Source: Polyodon spathula (lineage: Eukaryota > Chordata > Actinopteri > Acipenseriformes > Polyodontidae). Taken from it: DNA of 64,000 bases. Shown here piece after piece: positions 22,871 through 34,439 of the stretch. Position 1 is the stretch's first letter, and each line of letters opens with the position of its first letter. The stretch lies in NCBI RefSeq assembly GCF_017654505.1, contig NC_054538.1, forward strand, positions 47,880,489-47,944,488, in the 5' to 3' direction. The notes beneath the pieces are model-generated. The model was not told where the DNA came from. It made no database searches and was given only the letters and a program-made list of their open reading frames with translations. A program made the translations under genes and the position numbers.

Positions 22871-23016
22871 GACTCTCGCTAGAGCAGGGTGGTGCTGCTG
22901 TGGCTCTGCCCTAAAACCACAAAATAGTAGCGCGCCCTTCCAGCAATGCCATTTTCTTTTATCAGTCATGCTGATTACTCCTGAGAGCAGATAAGTGTAT
23001 CTTTCTTCTCTATATA

Positions 23017-23345
23017 CAGTGCCTATAGTAAGTATTCACCTCCCTTGGACGTTTTCACAGTTTGTTGTGTTACAACCTGAAATCTTGATGCATTTAAATG
23101 CAATTTTTTTCCCTTTGATTTACACAACCTACTCAACACTTTGAAGAGGCAAGAGAATTTTTATTGTAAAACAACAGTTAATGAAAAAAAACAAAAAAAC
23201 TCAAATGTCTTGGTTAGATAAGTATTCACTGGTAGAACCACGTTTGGCAGAAATTACAGCTGTGAGTCTTTTGGGGTAAGTCTTTACCAGGTTTGCACAT
23301 CTGGATTGTGCAATATTCACCCATTCTTCTTGGCAAAATTGTTAA
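23017..23345 (-). mobile_element. Tc1 end fragment
   Basis: CAGTGCCTATAGTAAGTATTC preceded by TATA is a Tc1 terminal repeat. It is followed by the 3' end of a transposase gene on the minus strand (plus-strand TTTGGCAGAAATTACAGCTG, then CTGTGAGTCTTTTGGGGTAAG), cut off near 23345. It sits between DIRS-derived blocks. Confidence 0.7.
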
Positions 23346-23389
23346 TAGGGTAGGAGTCGAGCTAGGAAGAGCCCTATATCTAGCTCTGC

Positions 23390-24310
23390 CTCTCGTTCCT
23401 TGCCACCTTCCTACAGTTCCCCCTCACCTTCCTCCCCCCTCCAAAGCAGAGGAGGAAGAAAGCCCACTGATCACTTTTGTCGGGCAGGGGGCAGATCAGC
23501 CTCCTGTGGGAGAGATTTGAGAGGGCAAAGGTGGATCTCTTTGCTTCTCAAGAGCCAACACTTTGTCACCTCTGGGGTAGATGCAATGGCACATCTGTGG
23601 CCAGCACGTCTACTGTATGCGTTTCCGCTGCTTGCATTGCTACCGGTGTGTCTGGAGAAGATCAGACAAGACTGGGCCAGGGTGCTCCTAATAGCCCCTC
23701 TCTGGCCCAGGGGGGTCTGGCTCTCCTCTATGACGCAGCTCCTGAGTGGCCAGCTGTGGGAACTGCCAATGCGTCACAACCTGCTCAGCCAGGCTCGGGG
23801 CACTCTGTGGCACCCCAACCCATCGAGCCTGCAGCTGTGGGCTTGGCCTCTGAGCAGCTGCATTTGAGCTATCTAGGGTTATCAGACAGGGTGATTGCCA
23901 CCTTAGAAAATGCTAGGGCAGCCTCTACTCGGTCCCAATATGGGTACAGGTGGGGCGTGTTCCAGACGTGGTGTTTGGCTTGTGGGTTCGAACCCACGAC
24001 ATGCCCTATGGCAGTTATACTGCAATTTCCCACAGAACCATTTTGATGAGGGGAAATCCCACTCTTCTGTCAAGGTCTACTGGGCAGCCATTTCGGTGTG
24101 CCATGTGAAAATCGATTCAGTCTCCACCGCCATTTCACTAGGGGTCAGGCAACTTTTTCATGGGTGTTGCTCCACGGTGCTTCTATCCAGGACATATGCA
24201 GTGCAACAGTGTGTGGGCTTCCTCCCTTACATTTGCCAGATTCTGTCAGCTGAATGTCGTGGACCTGCAGAATTCTTTGATTTGGCACAAGAGTACTGAG
24301 GGTGGCTTGC
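23390..24310 (+). pseudogene. DIRS retrotransposon pol fragment (RNase H / recombinase)
   Basis: Overlapping frames give the block that joins RNase H to tyrosine recombinase in fish DIRS elements: ERFERAKVDLFASQEPTLC, then in another frame DAMAHLWPARLLYAFPLLAL, KIRQDWARVLLIAPLWPRG and LRGTLWHPNPSS-like text, then LSDRVIATLENARAASTRSQ and YGYRWGVFQTWC (recombinase N-terminal domain). It ends with a DICxx-like LPLTFARFCQLNVVDLQNS piece. At least three frame shifts are needed, so it is not functional. Its ending parallels 22430-22556. Confidence 0.75.
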
Positions 24311-24355
24311 CAGTCTACCCTCATGATATAACATTAGAGGTGAGTCCATCTTAAT

Positions 24356-24357
24356 GT

Positions 24358-24411
<54 letters not shown>

Positions 24412-24447
24412 TATATATATATACATACATACATACATACATACAGT
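24356..24447. repeat. (AT)n and (ACAT)n microsatellite
   Basis: About 68 bases of AT with one phase change, then six CATA units. Confidence 0.95.
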
Positions 24448-24514
24448 GACACAAGTGGTCTTAGCTTGCGTTGGGTTGTATTCCATGTCCTTGCAACAGC
24501 TTAGGTATACTGAC

Positions 24515-24840
24515 CCATTTGTAATGGTTAATATGCCCTACTTGAAGGGGAAAGTTAGGTTATTATGGGTGTCTTAAAGGGAAACCCCTATTTGTAATGG
24601 TTAATATTCCCATTTCAGGGAACCAGGGTTATGATAATACCCTTAAGTTCTCTGAAATAGAAATGTAACCATTAACCTTCAATGTCGCTGCGTCTATATT
24701 GCAGCAGTCTTGAAGGAAAAATTATGACAATGTTTGTGTCTGTAGCCTTGTGCCCTCAGGGGCAGGAATAACTGCATCACAGGCACTGTCGTACAGCTTT
24801 GCTATATCTTATTCCAAGGTTATGATAATAACCTAACGAT
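24515..24840 (+). repeat. DIRS-type inverted terminal repeat, right
   Basis: Contains GTTAGGTTATTATGGGTGTC, CAGGGAACCAGGGTTATGAT, TTCTCTGAAATAGAAATG and TAACCATTAACC, then an inverted counterpart of the left repeat: GTTTGTGTCTGTAGCC, CACAGGCACTGTCGTACAGC and TATATCTTATTCCAAGG. It ends about 165 bases before EFR3B exon 25008-25119. Confidence 0.6.
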
Positions 24841-25007
24841 CTGTACCATTCAACTCTCCCCTTCTTCACTCCTTACTGCACTGTCATTCTCACTTGCCAA
24901 TCTGTGCTTCAAAATTCACAGCCTTGTCTGTCTCTCTCTCTAACTGTACATTTCTCTCCCATTACCCTCCATTCACCTCTGCCTCATTCTCAAAATGTCT
25001 CTCCCAG

Positions 25008-25119
25008 GGTCTTTTGCCAACACTCTTCCCACCTACCAGAGGTCTGAGGTGATGCTGTTTATCATGGGGAAGATTCCTCTACCTGAGGTCCATCCCGCTG
25101 TGGGTTCTGCCAAATCAGG
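25008..25119 (+). CDS. EFR3B: EFR3B internal exon, next in order
   Basis: A 112-bp exon after CTCTCCCAG (AG at 25006-25007) with donor TCAGG|GTAAGA. Joined to the previous exon it completes the Gly codon and reads SFANTLPTYQRSEVMLFIMG then KIPLPEVHPAVGSAKSG, matching the EFR3 family at TLPTYQRSEV and LFIMxK(V/I)P. It enters at phase 1 and leaves at phase 2. The C-terminal part, PEVHPAVGSAKSG, is in a region that varies between EFR3 proteins. The conserved residues, canonical splice sites and phase match with the preceding exon make it a real exon and not a retrocopy. Confidence 0.92.
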
Positions 25120-25208
25120 GTAAGAGCTGCTCACGTTATCTGTTCTGAAGGGTGGAAACAGTAACGGCTCCTGATTCTTTTTTTTTTCCTTATACACAAT
25201 AAAATGTT

Positions 25209-25907
25209 TAGGGGTGCAACAATTAATCAATGCATCTATCATTGATCATCGTTCCTTAAACTTTACCAAGCTTCGATTACATTTTGGTGAATCGATGCAT
25301 CAAATTAGTACCCGGTTTTAAATCTCCTGTTGCTGGTTTGCATTAAAACCTTGAGTGTGAATGCGCTGCTTCTAGTACTAGTATGGTAGATTAGCACATT
25401 TAAGCCTCCATTATGCTTGGATAAGACAAATCAGAAGTAGGCCAAGAATTCACGTTTTTTTTTTTTTTTTTTTTTTTTTAAGTTAAATATTAAGGCAACA
25501 CTAAGGCTGAATTTAGTACGATAGTTACATTAGTCAGGGTTTATGAGATTAATTAAAATGATATGCTTTTGGACATAAAATATAAACACTATTAAACATC
25601 CATAGTTCAGAAATTATTTCTGTTAAAATACAGTATTTATTATTACACTGTTAATCTGATGAGGACAGACGCATATTCTTTTCAGTTGTCAAACGTAAGT
25701 CCTTTGTATTTCTTTTTTTATAATCAGAAGTGTTCTAATTTGAATGCAAGTCATGCCTTTTTTGATTAACTGTTATGCTCAACAATGTTTTTAGTTATTA
25801 GATCTTCTGTTAAAAAAAACCAAAACCTAACGTTTGTTTATTTTAAAAAATAAAACATCAGTGCATCGATAATCGAATACACAATTAGGGTGCCGATTGC
25901 ACCTCTA
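25209..25907. mobile_element. hAT-type MITE with 8-bp TSD
   Basis: Left end TAGGGGTGCAACAATTAATC; right end, read in reverse, TAGAGGTGCAATCGGC. Flanks are AAAATGTT (25201-25208) and AAAATGTG (25908-25915), 7 of 8 identical, the size expected of hAT. Subterminal ATCGATGCATC-like motifs occur at both ends (GATGCATC, GTGCATCGATAATCGA). 699 bp, no transposase frame. It starts 89 bases after the donor of exon 25008-25119. A poly-T run (25456-25482) lies inside. Confidence 0.8.
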
Positions 25908-26262
25908 AAAATGTGCACATTTCAAAAGGTACTACGTGCAGGATTTTCAAAAGTTCATAATTGATAACTACAGTGTTAATTAATACATTTTCAAAAGGTT
26001 GTTATGCCTATTTCATTATCAAATAATCTTGCTAACGTGATTTCCAAAATTATTTATGAAATAATGTTAATATATTAATGAGCTGTGCTTCTTGTGACTT
26101 TCTTTTCTTTGTGGGAATTTAAAAGCAAATCCCTGTTAATTGTCATAATTTATCAGAAGTTAATTTGCACTTCGAAAAGGAGGGTCTTAATAAACAGAAG
26201 ACTATAACTCACCTTGAAACAGAAACTTAACACTCTGCAGCTGTGACGCCGACCATACAGAT

Positions 26263-26335
26263 CAGTGCTTCTCAAACTTTTTTGTTTGCGGACCACCTGA
26301 ATTTTTGTGGGATCTCGGCAGACCACACAATAAAC
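26263..26335 (+). repeat. hAT-like terminus
   Basis: CAGTGCTTCTCAAACTTTTTTGTTTGCGGACCACC-type sequence is the well-known start of many hAT elements. I found no opposite end before 28.6 kb. The frames at 27003-27564 do not resemble a hAT transposase. Confidence 0.5.
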
Positions 26336-26339
26336 ACTA

Positions 26340-27895
26340 TAGCAGACTGAAAAATAAAAATAAGCAGATAAAAAAAATCATTATAATAAGAAGAATAACC
26401 GTATACTTCCCTTTATTTGTTTTAATATCATGGGCAGGCCTGTTTCTGTGAAAAAATTATTTTAAAATTGGAGTCTTAACGAATGGTTCTAGTTTACTTC
26501 TCATAATACAAATTTAGTGGGGGAGGGGGGGCAGATTTTTTTATTTTTATATTGATCATTACAGCAGAAATTGATTTGTGTAAATTGGTAAACTGTGAAG
26601 TTACAATACACCCATGAGGTACCAGCACAGTCGGAGCTACGAATCTCCAACTGTAACATTTATTTATAAAACAAATGTTTGAATGATGCACGCTGATTGG
26701 CTGTTGAGGATTTTTTACCATGCAGTTATATAGTACAATGCACGGCGAAACTTGTTTTTGCCAAAGCACAGTTCAATTAATAAATGATACTTACACAACA
26801 TATTAAACTCGCAATAAATGTACACATTGTTGTGAGAGGTCTATTTAAAGTTTTAAAAAATGAGTGACATTCCTTTCATCACATTTGATCTTTTTGGAGG
26901 CATGACAGTGGACATTACAAGAAAAAATAATAAGCAAGAGATACAAAGATTTAACAAGTCAACAACTTCTTGAAATCAAAGAAATGTTGACTTAAAAACT
27001 GTTTGTCTTGGAAATCTAAACAGTGTACGTTAATGTGTGCTTCCGTGCGTATTTCAGCTGGTCAAGAGTACTCAATGTGTTATGTTAGCCTCTGTGATGG
27101 TCTCAATTGCACCGGAAAGAGTGCTGACATAAATTGCAATGATGAAGCATTTCAAAATGCCAATAATGTATTTTTGTATTGGCTTCTCCAGGTCAGCAGT
27201 AGTAATGCGTGGATAGTGAACTTTGCCTTTGCCTCCTTTTCTGTATCTTTTCATAATCAACAAAAATACACAATTGACATTTTTAAATGCTAGGTCACTG
27301 ACAAGGCTAACATTTTGTGTTATGTCAGCTCTGTTTACGGAGCTATTGAGACCAGCACGGTGGCCTCATTCATTTTATAATTACAATAAATGGAAAGTTG
27401 AAAACCTCCAGTTTAACCCTAAGTCCAAGTCTAAGTCCGAGAGTACAATTTCCCTTTCCAGTCCGATGTCGGACCCTGTCCAACATCAGCAAAAAGATGT
27501 CAAGCACAGGTCTGTAGAGAAAACCTTTCAATGGCTGAGAGATGAAAAAAAAGAGCGGATCTGAGCAATACACATAGTCCCTGCACCACAGTGATAATAC
27601 GGACATAAACAAAGGAGGTAGCTGCTTCTGCATCCAGTGCTCAAAGAATATCAGTGACATTTGCAGAGGTTTTTGAGATGTTATAGTGATAAAATAATGA
27701 CTTGGATCGCATCATTGAGGAGTTTGGTGATAAAACAAGTGATCTGGAGAGGATTTATCACTATACATGTCTATAAAGAGGTATGTGAAAAATACAGCGA
27801 ACAAGGGGTGGGGCTTCGCTGGAGATACAGTACTGATGTCCTTTTGCTATGCAGTGCATTTTAAACCTGCTTTACTCTGGGGGAAAAAAAATATA
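26340..27895. other. Unassigned intronic sequence
   Basis: Short open frames on both strands (up to 113 codons), none with a recognisable domain. It may be the worn inside of the hAT-like element that starts at 26263. Confidence 0.3.
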
Positions 27896-27896
27896 T

Positions 27897-27993
<97 letters not shown>

Positions 27994-28020
27994 TATATTA
28001 TATATAATATATATATATTT
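27896..28020. repeat. (AT)n microsatellite
   Basis: About 90 bases of uninterrupted AT, then imperfect AT-rich repeats. Confidence 0.95.
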
Positions 28021-28442
28021 TAAATACGTGTGTGTAAAATAAATAATAAACAGCGCATGTGAAAATAAATTGGACCTGACGTGCCTGACAAGTGCTGAAT
28101 AAATGGACTGCTAAGGGTTAATGTTTACAACAAATATGACCTTGTTTGACAGACTATTTTGTCTCCAAAGAGGAAGGATATGTAATAAAACTGTTTGTTC
28201 TTTTGAAAAGTAAAATCACTTTTTATTTTTTATTGTATCCATTTTATAATCGGATTAACAGGGCTTGTGCGTTGTGTTGCTTCGCTTCATACCTCCAACC
28301 CAACTACAGCAGTATGTTAATGCAACAGAACGCACGCCCTGCCGTGTGTTTCCTTACTGTACAAACTGATGTGTCTTGTGCACATGAGCGCAATACACGA
28401 AAACTCCCTAGTAAAGAATACATTTTAGACACTCCAAAACTA

Positions 28443-28562
28443 CAGTGGCTTGTGAAAGTATTGACCCCCCTTGGCATTTTTCCTATTTTGTCACCTTACA
28501 ACGTGGAATTAAAATTGATTTTTATTTGGATTTCATGTAATGGACATACACAAAAAAAAAGA
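28443..28562 (+). mobile_element. Tc1 terminal fragment
   Basis: TA then CAGTGGCTTGTGAAAGTATTG and CTTGGCATTTTTCCTATTTTG is a Tc1 terminal repeat common in fish. It breaks off about 50 bases before CR1 copy D. No transposase and no second end seen. Confidence 0.7.
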
Positions 28563-28610
28563 TTTTGTCTAACATATTTGTAATATTGTCAGACTCCCCC
28601 CACACTGTAT

Positions 28611-29592
28611 GTACCAGCGGTGTACCACAGGGATCAGTATTAGGTCCTCTGCTATTCCTAATCTACATTAATGATTTAGATTCTGGTATAGTAAGCAAAC
28701 TTGTTAAATTTGCAGACGACACAAAAGTAGGAGGAGTGGCAAACACTGTTGTAGCAGCAAAGGTCATTCAAAATGATCTAGACAAGATTCAGAACTGGGC
28801 AGACACATGGCAAATGACATTTAATAGAGAAAAGTGTAAGGTACTGCACGCAGGAAATAAAAATGTACATTATAAATATCATATGGGAGATACTGAAATT
28901 GGAGAAGGAATCTATGAAAAAGACCTAGGAGTTTTTGTTGACTCAGAAATGTCTTCATCTAGACAATGTGGGGAAGCTATAAAAAAGGCTAACAAGATGT
29001 TTGGATACATTGTGAAAAGTGTTGAATTTAAATCAAGGGAAGTAATGTTAAAACTGTACAATGCACTAGTAAGACCTCATCTTGAATATTGTGTTCAGTT
29101 CTGGTCACCTCGCTATAAAAAAGATATTGCTGCTCTAGAAAGAGTGCAAAGAAGAGCGACCAGAATTATTCCGGGCTTAAAAGGCATGTCATATGCAGAC
29201 AGGCTAAAAGAATTGAATCTGTTCAGTCTTGAACAAAGAAGACTACGTGGCGACCTAATTCAAGCATTCAAAATTCTAAAAGGTATTGACAGTGTCGACC
29301 CAAGGGACTTTTTCAGCCTGAAAAAAGAAACAAGGACCAGGGGTCACAAATGGAGATTAGACAAAGGGGCATTCAGAACAGAAAATAGGAGACACTTTTT
29401 TACACAGAGAATTGTGAGGGTCTGGAATCAACTCCCCAGTAATGTTGTTGAAGCTGACACCCTGGGATCCTTCAAGAAGCTGCTTGATGAGATTTTGGGA
29501 TCAATAAGCTACTAACAACCAAACGAGCAAGATGGGCCGAATGGCCTCCTCTCGTTTGTAAACTTTCTTATGTTCTTATGTTCTTATGTACA
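28611..29592 (+). mobile_element. CR1 LINE copy D, 5'-truncated
   Basis: Starts at the RT motif TSGVPQGSVLGPLLF and keeps one open frame to the natural stop (29513-29515), including FADDTKVGG and the full C-terminal domain ending LDEILGSISY. Ends with CTTATGTTC repeated. No frame shift within the 300 coding residues, so the copy is young. It is nearly identical to copies A, B and F. Confidence 0.9.
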
Positions 29593-30714
29593 GTGTAGAC
29601 TATCACCTTCACACGTCTGTGTGCACATACTATAACGTTCTTATAACATTGTAAGTGTTTGGTGGATACTTCTATTCATGTTGAGTTTATTTATCGCAGA
29701 GGCGAGCACAGAGTACCAGAGAAAATGCATAATTAGAGGAGTTCACCAAACAATTAACTATAAACAAATATTTTATTGGGTTGGGGAGTTCTATCATCAT
29801 TTTAAAAGCTTAATAAACTGTCAAGGCTACTGTGGCCACTGACGATGTACAAGGTTTCTTTGACAACAGTTGAGAAGCTGGAAGCTTTAATCAGTTCATA
29901 CATCAGGAAATGCTTATGAGTTCCGTGCTGCCTCAGCAGAGTGGGACTTTATGCTAAAGGAATATTGCAGCTACCAGTCTCTGTTCTAATCGAGTAGTTT
30001 AAGTGCATCAAGGTCCGACTGGAAATTACATTAGTAGATTCACGCAACAAATGCGTAAGGGAGACAGCACCTGTGTTGAAAACTGGAAGAAAGTGGTCGG
30101 CAAAGAAAGTCATGGAAGATGCAAAGGCTACCCTTTGAATCAGTGATATTGAAGAAGGGGTCTTGGTCTCGGTTCAGCTCCTCCTTACATGGCACAAGGC
30201 AACCCCAGCTCAACAGACGGAGGAAGCTGGTAGTCAATGAGATGCAAAAGCAGGAGGAGAGGATAAGGTGTATAAAGGCCGTTTCTCAGACCAAGCAGGG
30301 AGAATGCATGAGACGGGAGAGTGTGAAACAACCAAGATCGGCTGGCAAGACCTATGGACAATGGAACAGAGCAGGATAAGTTTCCTCATCAGATCAACGT
30401 ATGATGTTCTGCCATCACCACATCACCTAAACCTCATGGATCCCTGATGTCCTTTGTGTTCATCACCTGCAACATTAAGGCAAGTTTTGAGAGGATGTAA
30501 GGTGAGTCTTAGCCAAGGATGGTTTACTTGGTGCCATAACCAGGTGCTGTGATGTTTGGCCTTAGCATTGGAAGACAAGCGTAACATGACCAATAAGGTG
30601 CCACAAGTTCCGTCAAAGCATTACACACAAAAGACAACATTCCTCCGCGCAGGAGAGCAACCACCAAGAAAAGGTGTTAAATCCAAGCCTCGCCCAGGAC
30701 AACTGGAAGCTTAG

Positions 30715-31755
30715 TTCAGTTCTGGTCACCTCGCTACAAAAGGATATTGCCTCTCTAGAAAGAGTGCAGAAGAGAGACCAGAATTATTCTGGGTTTAAAA
30801 GGCATGTCATATGCAGACAAGCTAAAAGAATTGAATCTATTCAGTCTTGAACAAAGAAGACTACACGGCGATCTGATACAAGCATTCAGAATTCTAAAAG
30901 GTATTGACAATGCACGAAACAACTTGCTGAGTATGTTGGCCGGCATATCATGGGGAGCACGAACACCGGTCCTCCGGTCCATAGCCCTTGCTGTCTGCTA
31001 CTCAACAGCTGAGTACTGTGCCCCAGTCTGGTGTCGCAGTTCACATGCAAAGAAAAATGATACTCAGCTGAACTCTGCAATGCGGACCATCTCCGGCACT
31101 TTTTGCTCAACTCCAGTCCAGTAGCTACCGGTGCTGAGCAACATCACACCTCCACACATTCGCCGCAAGGAAGCAGTGGTCAAAATTGTCAACAAGATCC
31201 AGGATAACCCGGCACTACCATTGCATGACTTTATCCTCCATCCGCCCAAGGTGCGTCTGGAATCTAGACGTCCAGTCTGGCTGTCACTTCCTGACCCTGA
31301 TTGGTCATCAACAACCCAGTGGCAAGAGGAGTAGTTCCAGAGCAACACTCGCAAGCAATTCCTCATTGCCGACCCAACAGACCGCCCGCCCGGCTTTGAC
31401 CTGCCACGCCAAGATTGGACTTTACTCAGTCGCTATCGTACTGGTCATGGTCGGTGTGCAGCGTGTCTTTATGACTGGGGCCTCGTAGACAGCCCACTCT
31501 GCTCATGTGGGCAGAAACAGACAATGCTTCATGTTGTGGAGGACTGCCCGCTGACAAGTTTCCCGGGTGGACTCCGTGCATTACACACAGCTGTTGATTC
31601 AGCAGTTGCTTGGCTGCGCAAGAACAGCACACGCTAAGAAGAATGTCGACTCAAGGGATTTTTTCGACCTGAAAAAAGAAACAAGGATCAGGGGTCACAA
31701 TGGAGATTACATAAAGGGTCATTCAGAACAGAAAATAGGAGGCACTTATTTTTCC
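30715..31755 (+). mobile_element. CR1 LINE copy E, fragment split by another LINE
   Basis: 30715-30912 (QFWSPRYKKD-type region; SYADKLKELNLFSLEQRRLH) and 31645-31755 (VDSRDFFDLKKETRIRGH) are contiguous in intact CR1 copies. The break falls inside the GIDSVD segment. Both outer ends are truncated and the usual 3' tail is missing, so it is a rearranged piece and not a simple insertion. Confidence 0.75.
30913..31640 (+). pseudogene. C-terminal fragment of a second LINE type (I/Nimb- or RTE-like)
   Basis: Frames at 30913-31124, 31131-31334 and further to about 31635 give NNLLSMLAGISWGARTPVLR, CYSTAEYCAPVWCRSSHAKK, RTISGTFCSTPVQ, the HIRRKEAVVKIVNK segment, then RYRTGHGRCAACLYDWGLVD and SPLCSCGQKQTMLHVVEDCP. 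The last part is the Cys-His-rich C-terminal motif (CxCGxxQTMxHxVxxCP) of several non-LTR retrotransposons. Frames change at least twice. It lies within CR1 copy E. Confidence 0.65.
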
Positions 31756-31960
31756 ACCTGAGATTGCCACCAGTAACATTCAACCAGTCATTGTCTTGTG
31801 GTCTGGATCAACATGCCTTGTTCATCTGGTAGAGTTAACAGTGCCATGGGAGGATGCTGCTGAAGCGGAACAGCAAGGATGCCGTCCGATTTTTACCTAC
31901 ATTCCAGACAATCGTAAATCAGCAGTGTATGTGTGAAGTTATCTAAATAAATGTACATTC

Positions 31961-32905
31961 TGCATGACATAATGTACAATTAAAAAAGTTTACAAATTAT
32001 ACACAAACATAGATATTCACATTATTTTTTCTTTCATTCCCATATGGCTGCTGCTCGCAGTCTAGCTGTACACTAGTAGTTTCTATAACTTAGACTTATG
32101 CAACCATTAATTTTTCTTTATCTTGTTAACATGCCTTTTGATTAACAAGTTCCCCTTATTTAATTGTTGAGACAGAAAGTGATGTACCTGACCTGCGACA
32201 ATTAAGCTTTTTAACAAGAAATGCGTTCATTAACGACTTCACAGACTCAATTGCAAAGCATTAATGGATTGATTTAATTAACACATTTGTTTGAAAATCA
32301 CTTACTAATAAAGCTCTTGTTACTATATCACGAGTTTGATACAATAACACTGCTTTTTTAAAAATCCTGCCCTTTGTAATTTAATAAGAAATGTAATACA
32401 GTATTGTATTATAAGCAGCACATAAGGCAAGCAACAGTATAACAAAAACATTGTGGACTGATTAAAAATTAATCTTGAGTGATGTAATTTGTAGAAAAAA
32501 TATTTTTACAGCCCATGGACAATTTTTTAATCAATATAGCCAACAGAAAACCGCTGGGAAGATGAAGAGGTGGTTTGAAAAACCAAACGGCGAATACTCG
32601 CAGTCAACCATTTTGTTTTTTCGTACCATGAGCAATTAAAAGGCAATTTTGTTTTGGTCCTCCTTATTGAAAAAGGTCCACTTTAGGCTTTGGACGACCT
32701 TTATTATTATTTTTTATTTTATTTTATCTTCAATTGAAAGTGAGGAAAATGGCAACATAATCTTCTTTAATGAAAGGGTGGCTGCTCGAATCACTGCTCT
32801 AACCACAAGGACACACTGAGCACTAACATCTAGGCTACATTATCACCTAATCCCTCAGGTCTAAGCACTCAGCCACAATACCTCCCAGTCCCTCTGCTTT
32901 AACCA
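31961..32905. other. Unassigned intronic sequence
   Basis: AT-rich, no coding motif, no repeat ends seen. The stretch 32770-32905 repeats phrases of the type CTGCTTTAACCACTAGG, common in worn fish SINE or tRNA-like repeats. Confidence 0.3.
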
Positions 32906-32910
32906 CTAGG

Positions 32911-32995
32911 CTAGTGCTTTTCAACCTTTTCTTCTCCTGTACCAGTGTTTCCAGCATGGACCACCAGGTGTACCGGTAACTATGTGCAATCTTAA
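32911..32995 (+). repeat. hAT-like terminus, left
   Basis: TAGTGCTTTTCAACCTTTTC followed by CTCCTGTACC resembles hAT termini (TAGTGGTTCTCAACC type). A possible inverted partner lies at 41690-41742. Confidence 0.4.
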
Positions 32996-33946
32996 ACTGC
33001 TGTTGTAAAACCAAGACCTACAACATTACAACCAGGTTTGTGTCTGTACTCACTTATTTGTTGCCTCATTCTGTTGAATGTTTAATCTATGCACCTCATG
33101 ACTGCAATTAACTCAGCATGTTTATATTTTAAAAATTTTGCAAGTGTTGTGTATGGGATTGGTGACCACACCTTTAATTGTGTCCAGTTGTAATGTGGAA
33201 ATAGTATGATGCAGCTCCCATGCTCTGTGTTAGTGAAGTCCTGATCTAACAGTATGTAACAGACACCTCTTGTGATTTACATGTTGTTGTTTATCATTCA
33301 GTAATTTTTTTTTAAATTGCAGCAATTTCGTTCTGCTGTATTTGATATTAAATACACCACAGCAAGCACATTGTCATGTATTTTAGATATTTTCATTAGC
33401 ACTGAGAGCTACATTTTTTTTGTTTTTTTTGTTTTACTGCAATCAAGTAAGCTGCAGTACATTTCAATTTTAATTCCTTTGATTTTAAATGTTTTTTCTC
33501 AGCAGTGGAATTCCTAATTAGTACAGTATTTCTGTGCGTTCTGCTTTCACATTTCTTAAGATGGTCAGTAGTAAAGACATCACAGCGTCTGTCGTTTGCG
33601 TGCCCCGCCCCTCAATATGTTTTGATCGATTTATGACCCGTAAGCCTCTCCTCTTTTGACAGCTGTCAAAAGGCCCTTGCTTGTGTCCCTCCCCTTTTTT
33701 TGACAGCTATCCAAAAGTGCCACGCATTTTTTTTTTCCTGACATTAACAGGAAATCCGTAAAAATAGACCAACCTTAAAAATGGTATCGGTTTCAACATT
33801 GCATCCTAGTTCATATAAATAGCATAGGGGTTCCTCTGAATTTATAGCTTTAAGCCATAAACAGAAACATAATTTGCCAAGTGTTTTGGGTGCAGTATGT
33901 AATATTATAGGCTCTTGCATAGAAAAATAAAGATAGAAAGAAGAAT

Positions 33947-33951
<5 letters not shown>

Positions 33952-33977
<26 letters not shown>

Positions 33978-34018
33978 TGGGGGGTGGGGGGGGTGGGATT
34001 TAGTGGGGGGGGGGGGGG
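33952..34018. repeat. Interrupted poly-G tract
   Basis: About 67 bases, nearly all G, in the left Polinton arm. The right arm at the corresponding place has only CCTCTTTATTC, so the tract expanded after the arms formed or is an assembly problem. Would form G-quadruplex structures. Confidence 0.9.
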
Positions 34019-34439
34019 TAAAAGGAGCCGTCTAAATTTTACAACTGGACCTAGTATTACCATTCCAAACGCAATGAAAGAGCTTGATCGTCAGTATGTA
34101 ACATTACAGGCTTTTACACGGAAAAGTGTATGCATTTATCTTTTGACATATCACAGCAGTTCTATGACAATAGCCCGAGCCATTACCGTGCAAAGAACCC
34201 CCATTTACACCACGGTTTCATAATCAGCATTACACTGAGAATTAACCTTGATTGAGTGTAGAAAGTCCACTGGAAGTCCCTGTCACAGAGACGGCTGTGG
34301 TGGGTGATGTCAGACCCGGAACAATAACACAGGACAGACAGAGACGTGGATGTTTGGTGAAGCTGAGCTGTGCTCAGCATTTAATGAACAAAATAAAAGA
34401 TTGAAACAGAAGAACAGCACACCAAAACAGGACATGGCA

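Larger units (their letters stand above)
29700..31960 (+). mobile_element. Older LINE remnant that hosts two nested LINE fragments
   Basis: Coding remnants at 30119-30700 and 31762-31935 belong to one element type. The first has WSRFSSSLHGTRQPQ, then LIRSTYDVLPSPHHLNL and a Cys-rich stretch followed by QVLRGCKVSLSQGWFTW-like text, near a TKQG...GQWNRAG segment. The second has VIVLWSGSTCLVHLVELTVP then WEDAAEAEQQGCRP. I know this architecture from the C-terminal parts of predicted LINE proteins of fish and invertebrates, but I cannot place the clade. A CR1 piece (30715-31755) separates the two parts and is itself split. Confidence 0.55.

Noticed and set aside
23984..24000. GGGTTCGAACCCAC as a tRNA B box
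   Set aside because: It lies in frame within DIRS recombinase coding text and no A box or stem pairs with it.
23477..24046. A 189-codon frame as a host gene
   Set aside because: It reads as DIRS RNase H/recombinase text with frame shifts relative to the neighbouring frames; transposon origin is clear.
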